Shown: in pieces, positions 31,744 to 41,003 of the stretch
Layout: each line of letters begins with the position of its first letter
Position numbering within the stretch: the first letter of the stretch is position 1
Assembly: GCF_000701345.1 (NCBI RefSeq)
Contig: NZ_JNIJ01000020.1
Span: forward strand, 62,001-126,000
From: Bradyrhizobium sp. URHD0069
GTDB lineage: Bacteria > Pseudomonadota > Alphaproteobacteria > Rhizobiales > Xanthobacteraceae
Length of the DNA stretch: 64,000 bases
Direction of reading: 5' to 3'
The notes under the pieces: model-generated
Seen by the model: the letters and a program-made list of their open reading frames with translations, nothing else
Told to the model about the DNA's origin: nothing
The model's database searches: none
Translations under genes and position numbers: made by a program

Positions 31744-32196
31744 ATGATGACCGCACTGAAATCCACGCCCGCGCTCAAGGCCACCGGCATAGAAGCCCGT
31801 TGCGCCGCCACCGGCATGCGCATGACCGAGCAGCGCCGCGTCATCGCGCGGGTGCTGGCGGAGGCCGCGGATCATCCCGACGTCGAGGAACTGTATCGGC
31901 GCTGCGTTGCGGTCGACGACAAGATCTCGATCTCGACGGTATATCGCACCGTCAAGCTGTTCGAGGACGCCGGCATCATCGAACGGCACGACTTTCGCGA
32001 GGGCCGCGCCCGCTACGAACAGATGCGCGACAGCCATCACGACCATCTGATCAATCTGCGCGACGGCAAGGTGATCGAATTCACCTCCGAGGAAATCGAA
32101 AAGCTGCAGGCCGAAATCGCCCGCAAGCTTGGCTACAAGCTGGTCGATCACCGGCTGGAACTCTATTGCGTCCCGCTGGACGACGATAAATCCTGA
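31744..32196 (+). CDS. Fur-family metal-responsive regulator (Fur/Mur type)
   Basis: A 150-residue Fur protein. The DNA-binding half has MRMTEQRRVIARVLAEAADHPDVEELYRR and the recognition region DDKISISTVYRTVKLFEDAGIIERH. The metal-sensing half has DSHHDHLINLRDGKVIEFTSEEIEKLQ (metal site) and LELYCVPL. In Rhizobiales the single Fur orthologue usually senses manganese (Mur) while Irr handles iron; that role is inferred here. The frame is open to a TTG at 31711. ATG 31744 or 31747 is preferred because AAGG lies 5-8 nt upstream; the earlier region is repeat. Confidence 0.88.
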   Translation: MMTALKSTPALKATGIEARCAATGMRMTEQRRVIARVLAEAADHPDVEELYRRCVAVDDKISISTVYRTVKLFEDAGIIERHDFREGRARYEQMRDSHHDHLINLRDGKVIEFTSEEIEKLQAEIARKLGYKLVDHRLELYCVPLDDDKS

Positions 32197-32200
32197 CCGT

Positions 32201-32896
32201 GTGCAAATCTTGAACACAAACGTCGATCTCATCATTTTCGATTGCGACGGCGTGCTGGTCGACAGCGAGGTGATTTCCTGCCGGGCGCATGCGGAAACTC
32301 TGACGCGTCACGGCTACCCGATCAGCGTCGAGCAGGTATTCGATCGTTTCCTCGGCCGGTCGACGCGTCAGGCGCACCTCGAAGTCGAGGCCGAATTGGG
32401 CCGCAGCCTGCCTGATGACTTCCACTCGCAATTGCGGGACGAACTATTCCAGGCCTTCGCGGCAACGCTGGCTGCGGTGCCTCACATCGATGCAGCGCTC
32501 GATGCGATCGCCCAGCCGGTCTGCGTGGCATCGAGCGGGTCGCAGGAGCGGATGCGCGTCAGTCTCGGCCGCGTCGGGCTTTACGACAAATTTGCGCCCA
32601 ATATTTTCTCCGCGACGCAGGTTCGCAACGGCAAGCCTGCGCCCGATCTGTTCCTGTACGCCGCAGCGCAGATGGACAAATCGCCTCACCGAAGCCTCGT
32701 GATCGAAGACAGCATCCCCGGCATCGCCGGGGCGCTTGCCGCCGGCATGACCGTGCTTGGCTTCCACGGCGGCAGCCATTGCCGGCCCGGTTATGCCGAT
32801 ACCCTGCGTGCCGCCGGCGCCATGATGACCTTTGACGATATGCGGGAGTTGCCCGGTCTGATTGAGCGGATTGAAGCAATGGCCGTGCCGGGCTGA
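32201..32896 (+). CDS. HAD superfamily hydrolase, phosphoglycolate-phosphatase-like
   Basis: A 231-residue HAD phosphatase. Motif I FDCDGVLVDSE (nucleophile Asp) is near residues 13-23; motif II is SSG in CVASSGSQERM; motif III Lys is in NGKPAPDLFLYAA; motif IV is EDSIPGIAGALAAGM. A helical cap follows motif I, as in class IA HADs. The substrate is unknown. No ATG fits: GTG 32201 or TTG 32210 starts the homology, so one of these is likely used. The fur/mur gene ends 4 nt upstream of the GTG, suggesting cotranscription. Confidence 0.85.
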   Translation: MQILNTNVDLIIFDCDGVLVDSEVISCRAHAETLTRHGYPISVEQVFDRFLGRSTRQAHLEVEAELGRSLPDDFHSQLRDELFQAFAATLAAVPHIDAALDAIAQPVCVASSGSQERMRVSLGRVGLYDKFAPNIFSATQVRNGKPAPDLFLYAAAQMDKSPHRSLVIEDSIPGIAGALAAGMTVLGFHGGSHCRPGYADTLRAAGAMMTFDDMRELPGLIERIEAMAVPG

Positions 32897-32913
32897 CCGA
32901 CTCGGTGACCCCC

Positions 32914-33040
32914 TCGTCATTGCGGGCTGGCGGTTCGCGCGAATGCGCGCCCCGATGACAGGGTCCGCGAAGCAATCCAGTGCTTTTTTCCGGAGAAGGT
33001 AGTGGATTGCTGCGGTCGCTTCGCTGCCCTCGAAACGACG
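32914..33040. repeat. CATTGCG / GCAATCCA palindromic repeat before miaB
   Basis: TCGTCATTGCGGGCTGGCGG at the left and CGCTGCCCTCGAAACGACG at the right form imperfect ends of a 127-nt element. GATGACAGGGTCCGCGAAGC and the inverted pair GCAATCCA / TGGATTGC lie inside. It closely resembles 61423-61548. Confidence 0.75.
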
Positions 33041-33145
33041 GACGGTTCTGGTTTTTTCGACCTAAACAGTGGATTTTCGGCCCCTTAGCCTATATTTGAG
33101 CCACGTGCCGCAATTGGCGCCGCTTAACCACAGCATCCAGGTTCC

Positions 33146-34564
33146 ATGACGCCGCCGCGCAAGCTGCATATCAAGTCATATGGTTGTCAGATGAATGCCT
33201 ACGATGCGCAGCGCATGGTGGACACGCTGGCACCCGAAGGCTTTGTCGAGACCGCAAGCGTGGATGACGCCGATCTGGTAATCCTCAACACCTGTCATAT
33301 CCGCGAAAAGGCCTCGGAGAAAGTCTACTCGGAATTGGGGCGGCTGCGCGCCGTCAAGGACGAAGCCGCGCGCAAAGGCCGTCACATGAATATCGCGGTG
33401 GCGGGCTGTGTCGCCCAGGCCGAAGGCAGCGAGATCATCCGCCGCGCGCCTGTGGTCGATGTCGTGGTCGGCCCGCAGAGTTATCATCATCTGCCGCAGC
33501 TGCTGGCGCGGGCGAAGAGCCATGGCCGTGCGCTGGAGACCGAATTTCCGGTCGAGGACAAGTTCGGTTTCCTGCCTGCGCCGAGGCCGGACGCGATCCG
33601 GGCGCGCGGCATTTCGTCGTTTGTAACGGTGCAGGAAGGTTGCGACAAATTCTGCACTTTCTGCGTCGTGCCCTATACCCGCGGCGCCGAAGTGTCGCGC
33701 CCCGTCGCGAAGATCGTCGACGACGTGCGAAGGCTCGCCGACAATGGCGTGCGCGAAATCACGCTCATCGGGCAGAACGTCAATGCCTATCACGGCGAAG
33801 GACCGGACGGCCGAACCTGGTCGCTCGGCACGCTCCTGCGTCGCGTTGCCGAAATTCCCGGCATCGTTCGCCTGCGGTATTCGACCAGCCATCCCCGCGA
33901 CGTCGACGAGACGCTGATCGACGCCCATCGCGATTTGCCGGCGCTGATGCCGTTCGTGCACCTTCCGGTACAATCCGGCTCCGACCGGATTCTTGCGGCC
34001 ATGAACCGCAAGCATACCGTCAGCAATTACCGCCGCGTTATCGACCGGTTTCGCGCTGCACGGCAAGATATTGCCTTTTCATCGGATTTTATCGTGGGTT
34101 TCCCCGGCGAGGCCGAGGAAGATTTCCTGGCCACCCTCGCACTGATCAGCCAAATCGGGTACGCTGGCGCGTATTCGTTCAAATATTCGCCCCGGCCGGG
34201 GACGCCGGCGGCGGACATGCAGGAGATGGTGTCAGCAGCTGAGATGGACGAGCGATTGGTGCGGCTCCAGGAATTGATCGACAGCCAGCAATCGGCCTTC
34301 AACGCGGCTGCGATTGGCAACACCGTCGATGTGCTGTTCGAACGCGCAGCCCGCAATCCCGGCCAGATCGTCGGCCGCACCGCTTATCTGCAGCCGGCGC
34401 ATGTGATGGCATCGCCGGACATCATCGGGCAGGTACTGCCGGTGACGATCGCAAGCCTCGAGCGCTATAGCCTGCTCGGCGAACTCGCGACGTCGGCCCA
34501 AGCGCAGGGCGCGCCAGCAACTTTTTCTCCAATGACAACTTCTCAAATGACCACGGGAGCCTGA
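33146..34564 (+). CDS. miaB: tRNA-2-methylthio-N6-dimethylallyladenosine synthase
   Basis: MiaB is a radical-SAM methylthiotransferase that modifies i6A37 in tRNA. The 472-residue product has three N-terminal cluster cysteines ([27 protein letters not shown]) and the radical-SAM motif [17 protein letters not shown] (near 167-183). A TRAM domain follows ([22 protein letters not shown]). The last 20 or so residues are a variable tail. phoH begins 4 nt after the stop, in the conserved miaB-phoH-ybeY-corC order. Confidence 0.96.
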   Translation: MTPPRKLHIKSYGCQMNAYDAQRMVDTLAPEGFVETASVDDADLVILNTCHIREKASEKVYSELGRLRAVKDEAARKGRHMNIAVAGCVAQAEGSEIIRRAPVVDVVVGPQSYHHLPQLLARAKSHGRALETEFPVEDKFGFLPAPRPDAIRARGISSFVTVQEGCDKFCTFCVVPYTRGAEVSRPVAKIVDDVRRLADNGVREITLIGQNVNAYHGEGPDGRTWSLGTLLRRVAEIPGIVRLRYSTSHPRDVDETLIDAHRDLPALMPFVHLPVQSGSDRILAAMNRKHTVSNYRRVIDRFRAARQDIAFSSDFIVGFPGEAEEDFLATLALISQIGYAGAYSFKYSPRPGTPAADMQEMVSAAEMDERLVRLQELIDSQQSAFNAAAIGNTVDVLFERAARNPGQIVGRTAYLQPAHVMASPDIIGQVLPVTIASLERYSLLGELATSAQAQGAPATFSPMTTSQMTTGA

Positions 34565-34568
34565 ACCC

Positions 34569-35624
34569 TTGCCAAAAAGTGCATCGGATTCGCCTTCGCT
34601 CGCTCCCAGCCGCAAACTTGACCGCGACCTGCAGATCCCGCCAGAGACGCAAGTCGTCATCGACTTCGATGACAACCGCGCGGCCTCGGCGCTGGTCGGA
34701 CCCTATGGACAGAACCTGGCGCTGATCGAGCGCCGTCTCGGCGTCGTGGTTGATTCGCGCGGCAATCACATCACCGTCGCCGGATCGCGCGACGGCTGCG
34801 ACGCGGCGCGGCGCGTGCTGGAGACGTTGTATTCGCATGCGACCCAGGGCCACGATCTGGCGCAGGGCGACGTCGAAGGCGCCATCCGCGCCGTGATCGC
34901 GCAAGGCTCGCTGTTCGAATTCGACGCCAAAACCGTCAAATCGTCGTTCGAAACCATCAATTTGCGCAAGCGCCCGGTGCGGGCGCGCACCGCCGCGCAG
35001 GATTCCTACATCCGCGCCCTCAAGCGCCATGAGATGGTGTTCGGCATCGGACCGGCGGGCACCGGCAAGACCTGGCTCGCGGTGGCGCATGCCGCGCAAT
35101 TATTCGAGCGCAAGGAGGTCGACCGCATTATCCTGTCACGGCCCGCGGTCGAGGCCGGCGAGCGGCTGGGCTTCTTGCCCGGGGATTTGCGTGAGAAGGT
35201 CGATCCCTATCTGCGGCCGATCTATGATGCGCTGTACGACCTGATGGACTCGCGGATCGTCGAACGCGCGCTGCAAGCCGGCGAAATCGAGATCGCGCCG
35301 CTGGCCTTCATGCGCGGCCGGACGCTGACCAACGCCGTCATCATTCTGGACGAAGCACAGAACACCACCTCGATGCAGATGAAGATGTTCCTGACCCGGC
35401 TTGGCGAGAACAGCCGCATGATCATCACCGGCGATCCCTCCCAGGTCGATCTGCCGAACGGCCAGACTTCGGGGCTTGCCGAAGCCGCCAGACTGCTCGA
35501 TGGCGTCGAGGGTATCTCCCAGGTGAAATTCACGGCCGAGGATGTGATCCGCCATGAACTGGTGGCACGGATCGTCGCCGCTTATGAAGGATTGCCGCAG
35601 CGGCCGGCGGCCAACAAACCCTGA
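34569..35624 (+). CDS. phoH: PhoH-like ATPase
   Basis: A 351-residue PhoH/YbeZ protein. An N-terminal KH-like region (GPYGQNLALIERRLGVVVDSRGNHITVAG) precedes the ATPase, with Walker A GPAGTGKTWLA (near 159-169) and Walker B NAVIILDEAQNTT (near 256-268). YbeZ works with YbeY in rRNA processing and stress; the helicase activity is predicted. The start is TTG at 34569, 4 nt after miaB. The stop TGA overlaps the ybeY ATG (ATGA). Confidence 0.92.
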   Translation: MPKSASDSPSLAPSRKLDRDLQIPPETQVVIDFDDNRAASALVGPYGQNLALIERRLGVVVDSRGNHITVAGSRDGCDAARRVLETLYSHATQGHDLAQGDVEGAIRAVIAQGSLFEFDAKTVKSSFETINLRKRPVRARTAAQDSYIRALKRHEMVFGIGPAGTGKTWLAVAHAAQLFERKEVDRIILSRPAVEAGERLGFLPGDLREKVDPYLRPIYDALYDLMDSRIVERALQAGEIEIAPLAFMRGRTLTNAVIILDEAQNTTSMQMKMFLTRLGENSRMIITGDPSQVDLPNGQTSGLAEAARLLDGVEGISQVKFTAEDVIRHELVARIVAAYEGLPQRPAANKP

Positions 35625-36199
35625 TGCCAAAATCTTTCGCCGAGCGCGCGCCGGAGACGATTTCCGGCCGCAACAGAAATTCCAAACCGATGGCGCAACC
35701 TGCCCTTCCCATAACCGAGGTTCTCGTGGTCGCCGACTGCTGGCAGACCGAGCCCGACGCCGAAGCCGTCATCCACCGCGCCATCGCGACCGCGGCCGAG
35801 ATCGCCGATGCTGATGTCGGCGAAGCCGAACTCGCGGTCATGCTGACCGATGACGCCGGCATTCGCACGCTGAACAGCAATTGGCGCGGCATCGACAAGC
35901 CGACCAACGTGCTGTCGTTTCCAGCCCTCCAGCCGACCGGCCCGGGCAGCCCCGACGATGTGCCGCGCATGCTCGGCGACATCGCCATCGCCTATGAAAC
36001 GACGCGAAGGGAAGCCGATGACGAGCAAAAGCCGTTCGACCATCATCTCAGCCATCTGGCGGTCCATGGCTTCCTGCATTTGATCGGTTACGATCACGAA
36101 AAAGATGACGACGCCGAAGCCATGGAGACTCTCGAGCAGGAGATTCTGGCGCAACTCGGCATTCCCGATCCCTATGCGGACCGGGAGCGGATAGACTGA
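35624..36199 (+). CDS. ybeY: Endoribonuclease YbeY
   Basis: A single-strand RNase needed for 16S rRNA 3' processing and 70S quality control. The zinc motif HLAVHGFLHLIGYDHEKDDDA supplies the three histidines (H-x3-H-x5-H). NWRGIDKPTNVLSFP is the second conserved block. The product has 191 residues from the ATG at 35624, which overlaps the phoH stop; an internal ATG at 35690 (MAQPALPITE) gives a more usual 169 residues and could be the true start. Confidence 0.93.
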   Translation: MPKSFAERAPETISGRNRNSKPMAQPALPITEVLVVADCWQTEPDAEAVIHRAIATAAEIADADVGEAELAVMLTDDAGIRTLNSNWRGIDKPTNVLSFPALQPTGPGSPDDVPRMLGDIAIAYETTRREADDEQKPFDHHLSHLAVHGFLHLIGYDHEKDDDAEAMETLEQEILAQLGIPDPYADRERID

Positions 36200-36200
36200 A

Positions 36201-37319
36201 ATGGCGGACTCCGAACCGACCCACGACAATCCGCGCAACACGCGCAATCTGCCGGCCGTGGTATCGCCCGGCGAAGTCCTCCGTCCTGCCGCCGAGAACT
36301 GGCTGACGCGGGCGATCCGCACGCTGTTCGGATGGAAGCCGGGATCGGTCCGCGACGATCTGCAGGTCGTGCTCGATGCCAGCACCCCGGACGAGGTGGG
36401 CTTTTCCGCCACCGAGCGCACCATGCTGCGCAACATCCTCAGCCTGCACGAACGGCGCATCGCCGATGTGATGGTGCATCGCGCCGATATCATCGCGGTC
36501 AAGCGCGACATTCCGCTCGGCGAATTGATGGGCCTGTTCGAGAGCGCAGCGCATTCGCGGCTCGTGGTCTACAACGAAACCCTCGACGATCCCGAGGGCA
36601 TCGTTCACATCCGCGATCTCCTCGCGTTCATGACCGCGAAGGCACGCGTCACGGATACGGCCAAGACCAAGCGCAAGAAGGCGTTGCCCGCCGGTCTCGA
36701 TCTGCGCGCGGTCGATCTCGCGCAGCCGCTCGCGGACGCCAACATCATCCGAAAACTGCTGTTCGTGCCGCCGTCGATGCGCGCGATCGATCTGTTGGCA
36801 CAGATGCAGGCCTCACGGATCCACCTCGCGCTGGTGGTGGACGAATATGGCGGCACCGACGGCCTGGTGTCGATCGAGGACATCGTCGAACAGATCGTCG
36901 GCGAGATCGACGACGAGCACGACAGCGACGAGCCGCCGGCGATCGTGCGGCAGGCGGATAATTCCTTTGTCGCCGACGCACGCGCCCGCCTCGAGGACGT
37001 CCGCTCGGTAATCGGAGAGGATTTTGTTACCGGCGAAGCCGGCGAAGAAGTCGAGACGCTGGGCGGCTATCTGGTGACCCATGTCGGACGCCTGCCGGTG
37101 CGCGGCGAAGTCATTTCCGGCCCCGGCAATTTCGAAATCGAAGTGCTTGACGCTGATCCGCGGCGCGTCAAGCGCCTGCGCATCGCCACCCGCAAGGAAC
37201 GCCCGGCGCCGCGCATCCAGCGCGAAAGCCGCCGCCGCGAAGCGACGCCGGAGGCGGGTCCCGCACAGGCCAATGACAATGCGAGCCCGCCGCCCGGCGA
37301 CGGAGCCGGTCCGCAGTGA
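36201..37319 (+). CDS. CBS-domain transporter-associated protein (CorC/TlyC, hemolysin-like)
   Basis: A 372-residue cytoplasmic protein lacking membrane segments. Two CBS domains lie at ~85-225 ([20 protein letters not shown] to [42 protein letters not shown]), followed by a CorC_HlyC domain (~245-330, [19 protein letters not shown]). A basic, Pro/Ala-rich tail follows. Family members relate to Mg/Co homeostasis; the hemolysin label is historical. It starts 1 nt after the ybeY stop and is overlapped by lnt. Confidence 0.9.
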   Translation: MADSEPTHDNPRNTRNLPAVVSPGEVLRPAAENWLTRAIRTLFGWKPGSVRDDLQVVLDASTPDEVGFSATERTMLRNILSLHERRIADVMVHRADIIAVKRDIPLGELMGLFESAAHSRLVVYNETLDDPEGIVHIRDLLAFMTAKARVTDTAKTKRKKALPAGLDLRAVDLAQPLADANIIRKLLFVPPSMRAIDLLAQMQASRIHLALVVDEYGGTDGLVSIEDIVEQIVGEIDDEHDSDEPPAIVRQADNSFVADARARLEDVRSVIGEDFVTGEAGEEVETLGGYLVTHVGRLPVRGEVISGPGNFEIEVLDADPRRVKRLRIATRKERPAPRIQRESRRREATPEAGPAQANDNASPPPGDGAGPQ

Positions 37320-38947
37320 AACCCACGGACAAACTCCGCGCCGCCGGACTTGCGATCATCCTGTCATGGGGATGGAAGCGCGCCGCCATCGCGCTCGTCG
37401 CGGGGGCGCTGTCGTCCTTCGCGATGGCGCCGTTCAGTGCATGGCCGGTGCTGTTTGTGACTTTTCCGGTCATGGTCTGGCTGATCGACGGCGCGGGCGG
37501 AGGCCGCCTGCGCGGCGTACCGGCAGCGGCGATGGTGGGCTGGTGGTTTGGGCTCGGCTATTTCGTGCCGGGACTGTACTGGATCGGCTACGCATTCCTG
37601 GTCGATGCGCCCACCTTCGCCTGGTTGATGCCGTTCGCCGTGCTCGGTCTGCCCGCTTATCTCGCGCTGTTTCCCGCCTTCGGCTTTGCGCTGGCGCGCC
37701 TGATCTGGACCAAGGACGCTTCGCGGGTGCTCGCGCTTGCCGTGAGTCTGACGACAAGCGAGTGGCTGCGCGGGCACGTGCTCACCGGGTTTCCCTGGAA
37801 TGCGCTCGGCTACGCGCTGACCGAGCCGTTGGCGCTGGCGCAGACGGCGTCGTTGATCGGCCTGTGGGGCCTGACGTTCCTTAGCGTCGCGATCTTCGCA
37901 AGCCCGGCCGTGCTGATCGATGGAAGTTCACGCCAACGAAAAGCCTGGATCGCGCCGGCGATGGCGCTGTTGCTGCTCGTCGCCATGGTCATTTTCGGCG
38001 GCGTTCGCTTAAGCCTGCAACCGACCACGATGGTCGCGAACGCCAAGCTGCGGATCATGCAGCCCAATCTGCAGCAGGACGTCCGGTTCAATTACGCCGC
38101 CAAGCCGGAGGTGATGAAAAAATATCTGACGCTGTCGGATCGCGCGTCCGGCCCGCAATCCACTGGCGTGCGCGACGCCAGCATCTTGATCTGGCCGGAA
38201 TCGGCGTTCCCGTTTTTCCTGACGCGCGAGGCGGACGCGATAGCGCAGATCGCCGATCTCTTGCCCGAGGGCACGGTCCTGATCACCGGGTCGGTGCGCG
38301 CGCCCGATTTGCCGCCCGGCACAAAAGTCACCCGCGCCTACAATTCGATCTACATCATCGACCACGACGGCAGCGTGCTATCGATCTACGACAAGCTGCA
38401 TCTGGTGCCGTTCGGCGAATATCTGCCGTTCCAAAATTGGATGGAAAAGCTCGGCTTCGTGCAGCTCACCAAGGTCCAGGGCGGATTCATTGCAGGCACG
38501 CGACGCCGCCCGCTGGAGATACCGAACGCGCCGCGTGTGCTACCTTTGATCTGCTATGAAGCGATCTTTCCCGAAGACGTTGCTTCGCGCGACGACCGTC
38601 CGGGCTGGATGGTCAACCTGACCAATGACGGCTGGTTTGGAATCTCGACCGGTCCCTATCAGCATCTGCAGCAGGCGCGACTGCGAGCGATTGAGCAGGG
38701 ACTGCCTGTGGTTCGTGCGGCGAACACCGGCATTTCCGCCGTGATCGATCCATTGGGTCGGATCGTCGCGCGGCTCGGTCTCGGCGTCGAAGGCGTGTTG
38801 GATTCCAGCCTGCCTTCGGCGATTGCACCGACCATCTACGCACGCAGCGGCGACATTCCCGCCGCGATCATCGTCGCAGCCGCGTTGCTTTTCGTCGTTC
38901 GGCGCAGCGGTGCGAAGCGGACTTCCTCGCCCAAATCCAACGGTTGA
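37316..38947 (+). CDS. lnt: Apolipoprotein N-acyltransferase
   Basis: Lnt adds the third acyl chain to lipoproteins in the inner membrane. The 543-residue product has about six N-terminal hydrophobic segments ([15 protein letters not shown] and onward), then a nitrilase-fold catalytic domain. The catalytic Glu is in [10 protein letters not shown], Lys in [17 protein letters not shown], and Cys in [11 protein letters not shown]. The NLTNDGWFG motif is present. It begins at a GTG that overlaps the upstream stop by 4 nt. This order, ending in an HTH gene, is conserved in Rhizobiales. Confidence 0.95.
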   Translation: MKPTDKLRAAGLAIILSWGWKRAAIALVAGALSSFAMAPFSAWPVLFVTFPVMVWLIDGAGGGRLRGVPAAAMVGWWFGLGYFVPGLYWIGYAFLVDAPTFAWLMPFAVLGLPAYLALFPAFGFALARLIWTKDASRVLALAVSLTTSEWLRGHVLTGFPWNALGYALTEPLALAQTASLIGLWGLTFLSVAIFASPAVLIDGSSRQRKAWIAPAMALLLLVAMVIFGGVRLSLQPTTMVANAKLRIMQPNLQQDVRFNYAAKPEVMKKYLTLSDRASGPQSTGVRDASILIWPESAFPFFLTREADAIAQIADLLPEGTVLITGSVRAPDLPPGTKVTRAYNSIYIIDHDGSVLSIYDKLHLVPFGEYLPFQNWMEKLGFVQLTKVQGGFIAGTRRRPLEIPNAPRVLPLICYEAIFPEDVASRDDRPGWMVNLTNDGWFGISTGPYQHLQQARLRAIEQGLPVVRAANTGISAVIDPLGRIVARLGLGVEGVLDSSLPSAIAPTIYARSGDIPAAIIVAAALLFVVRRSGAKRTSSPKSNG

Positions 38948-39044
38948 CAGACCGAGGCTGCAATTCGCATTCTGACCCGCCGGTCAGGAATAGATCCGAT
39001 CAGTTCATTTATCTGCAAAGAGCAATCCCAGGGAGTGTTGAAGA

Positions 39045-39461
39045 ATGTCGAGCAAAGCGCCGAACCCTGTTGACAAATATGTCGGCAGTCGCGTGCGCAT
39101 GCGCCGCATCATGCTGGGCATGAGCCAGGAGAAGCTCGGCGAAGCATTGGGCCTCACCTTCCAGCAGGTGCAGAAATACGAGAAAGGCACCAACCGGGTC
39201 GGCGCGAGCCGCATCCAGCAGATCTCCGAAATCCTTCAGGTACCGGTGTCGTTTCTGTTCGAGGGAGGACCCAGCGGCACCGCCAACGCTGACGGCTACA
39301 GCGAAGGCGCTTCGCCGGCTTACGTTTCCGATTTCCTGGCGACCTCCGAAGGCTTGGCATTGACGCGCGCCTTCACGCGCATTACCGACGCCAAGCTCCG
39401 GCGCAGCATTGTCGAAATGGTCGAACAGATCGCCGCGCGCGAAGGACCTGATAAGCGCTAG
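39045..39461 (+). CDS. praR: XRE-family regulator of the PraR/PhrR type
   Basis: The 138-residue protein has an N-terminal helix-turn-helix: GSRVRMRRIMLGMSQEKLGEALGLTFQQVQKYEKG (residues ~14-48). The first 55 residues read like PraR of Rhizobium and PhrR of Sinorhizobium, which lie beside lnt and have been tied to biofilm/quorum-sensing control and acid response, respectively. Those roles are known for the relatives and inferred here. CAGGGAG precedes the ATG. It stands alone between lnt and a repeat. Confidence 0.85.
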   Translation: MSSKAPNPVDKYVGSRVRMRRIMLGMSQEKLGEALGLTFQQVQKYEKGTNRVGASRIQQISEILQVPVSFLFEGGPSGTANADGYSEGASPAYVSDFLATSEGLALTRAFTRITDAKLRRSIVEMVEQIAAREGPDKR

Positions 39462-39463
39462 TC

Positions 39464-39563
39464 GTCATTCCCAGGCGCGACCGAAGACAGCGAGCCCGGA
39501 CTCCATGACCACGATCGGGAGCATGGATTCCCGACCCTGCGCCAAGAGGCATCCCGGAATGAC
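39464..39563. repeat. 100-nt palindrome-ended repeat (GTCATTCC / GGAATGAC)
   Basis: GTCATTCC (39464-39471) and GGAATGAC (39556-39563) are exact complements at the ends, and ACTCCATG / CATGGATTC pair inside. It occupies the space directly after the praR stop. Confidence 0.7.
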
Positions 39564-39600
39564 AATGAACATGATCCGAGCTCCTCTGAAAGCAAACACC

Positions 39601-39771
39601 ATGCTGACAACAGCCAATCCCTTTAACTCGCCGCTTGGCGTGACCCAGCTCCATCTTTCAAATGAAGCGATCGGCAGCCGGGGTGTGCACCCCCATTGCG
39701 AGCAGACGTACATCTCGTTGATCGAGCCGCGGGCGCAGCTGCTCCATCGGCTGTGTGAGACGCTGCGATGA
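39601..39771 (+). CDS. Uncertain 56-residue frame coupled to trmB
   Basis: An open frame from ATG 39601 ends with a TGA that overlaps the trmB ATG by 4 nt. The protein (MLTTANPFNSPLGVTQLHLS onward, ending IEPRAQLLHRLCETLR) matches no family I know. It could be the tail of a lost gene retained for translational coupling, or chance. In related Rhizobiales metK often occupies this place, but the text does not resemble MetK. Confidence 0.25.
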   Translation: MLTTANPFNSPLGVTQLHLSNEAIGSRGVHPHCEQTYISLIEPRAQLLHRLCETLR

Positions 39772-40508
39772 GTATAGCAGGCCGCGATCCGGCTGATCCT
39801 GATGCATCGTCCGACGACGTTGCCGCGCGCCCGCACGGCTCATTCTTCGGGCGGCGCAAGGGACACAGACTTCGCGCGCACCAGGCCGAGTTGATCGAGC
39901 ACCTGCTGCCGCGACTTGCGCTCGATATCGGCGGCCCCACTCCCTCTGATCTCGCCGAGCTCTTCGACCCGCCAGGTGAGGATGTCAGGCTCGAAATCGG
40001 GTTTGGCGGCGGCGAACATCTGATCGCGGAAGCGCGCGCCTTTCCCAATCTGGGCTTCATCGGCTGCGAGCCCTATGTCAACGGCATGGCGAAGATCCTG
40101 GCGCAGATCGAAGCCCACAACATCGGCAACATCCGCCTGTTCGCCGGCGATGCCGCCGAATTGCTGGCGTGGCTGCCCGCGCGTTCGCTGGCGCGGATCG
40201 ATCTGATCCATCCCGATCCATGGCCGAAGCGGCGGCACTGGAAGCGGCGCTTCGTGCAGGACGCGACCGTTGCCGCCATGGCGCGCGTTCTGAAGGCGGG
40301 TGGCGAATTTCGCTTCGTCAGCGATATCGCAGATTACTGCGCCTGGACGCTGGCGTATCTCGCGCGCTCGGCCGATTTCATCTGGACTGCCGAGCGCGTC
40401 TCCGACTGGCGCCTGCCATGGGCGGATTACACGATGACGCGCTACGGACGCAAAGCCGAGCGCGAAGGCCGCGTTGCGGCATATTTGCAGTTTCGGAAGG
40501 TCGGATGA
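39768..40508 (+). CDS. trmB: tRNA (guanine-N7)-methyltransferase
   Basis: TrmB makes m7G46 in tRNA from SAM. The 246-residue product has the SAM-binding LEIGFGGGEHLIAEA (near 77-91), GCEPYVNG, and the signature HPDPWPKRRHWKRRFV (near 153-168). The N-terminal FFGRRKGHRLRAHQ is typical of alphaproteobacterial TrmB. It is followed by 495 nt of non-coding DNA before rimP. Confidence 0.94.
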   Translation: MSIAGRDPADPDASSDDVAARPHGSFFGRRKGHRLRAHQAELIEHLLPRLALDIGGPTPSDLAELFDPPGEDVRLEIGFGGGEHLIAEARAFPNLGFIGCEPYVNGMAKILAQIEAHNIGNIRLFAGDAAELLAWLPARSLARIDLIHPDPWPKRRHWKRRFVQDATVAAMARVLKAGGEFRFVSDIADYCAWTLAYLARSADFIWTAERVSDWRLPWADYTMTRYGRKAEREGRVAAYLQFRKVG

Positions 40509-40534
40509 AGCGGAGAAAACTCACGTTCGTCATT

Positions 40535-40560
40535 CCCTGATACGCAACTGCGCATCAGGG
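40535..40560 (+). terminator. Hairpin downstream of trmB
   Basis: CCCTGAT (40535-40541) and ATCAGGG (40554-40560) pair, with CGC/GCG continuing inside. It starts 26 nt after the trmB stop. There is no T-run, so termination is uncertain; it may be one end of the repeat remnant that continues to about 40630. Confidence 0.4.
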
Positions 40561-40672
40561 ATGCGCCACTTCGCGCAAAGGCACTGGATTGCTTCGCGCA
40601 GCCATCGGGCGCGCATTCGCGCGACCTGTTGGAGCCCAGGGATCAGCGATTTCGCGACTGTCGTGAACCGCA

Positions 40673-40703
40673 CCCAAAACCCGGGCGGTTGCCGGGTTTT
40701 GGG
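40673..40703 (+). terminator. Strong 12-bp hairpin in the trmB-rimP gap
   Basis: CCCAAAACCCGG (40673-40684) and CCGGGTTTTGGG (40692-40703) form a perfect stem with a 7-nt loop. A T-run is lacking; the following bases are GGCAATTTAGGG. It could be a bidirectional terminator or an RNA-processing site. Confidence 0.45.
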
Positions 40704-40860
40704 GGCAATTTAGGGCGTCTTCGTGAAGGAAGGGTTAGGTTCTAAACCGCAGCCGAAACGCCCCAAAATCGCAGCCTCCGACCCCGCGGGGGCCTTGCCG
40801 GATGGCAGGAAAACCGCTATATCAGCCGCAACTTATGGATCTCATACGATCGCGTATTGA

Positions 40861-40890
40861 GAGTGGGCCCCTCGGGACCCGCTCTTTTTT
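40861..40890 (+). promoter_or_regulatory. Terminator-like attenuator in the rimP-nusA leader
   Basis: GAGTGGGCCC (40861-40870), loop CTC and GGGACCCGCTC (40874-40884) form a stem with one bulge and a G-U pair, directly followed by six T. It lies about 115 nt upstream of the rimP start. The position suits attenuation of the nusA operon; NusA itself influences termination, so feedback is conceivable. Confidence 0.55.
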
Positions 40891-41003
40891 ATTACCTGAA
40901 CGAGCCCGGCGCACGGCGCCGGACCGGCTCGGGGAACGCAGCCGGACCGGCTTTCCGGCCCGGCCTCAACCCAACGCAAGTTAGACCGACTTTGACCCTG
41001 GAT

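Noticed and set aside
40671..40860. A tRNA gene upstream of rimP, as metY in enterobacteria
   Set aside because: No cloverleaf, T-loop GGTTCGAATCC-like block or CCA-adjacent acceptor stem could be found.
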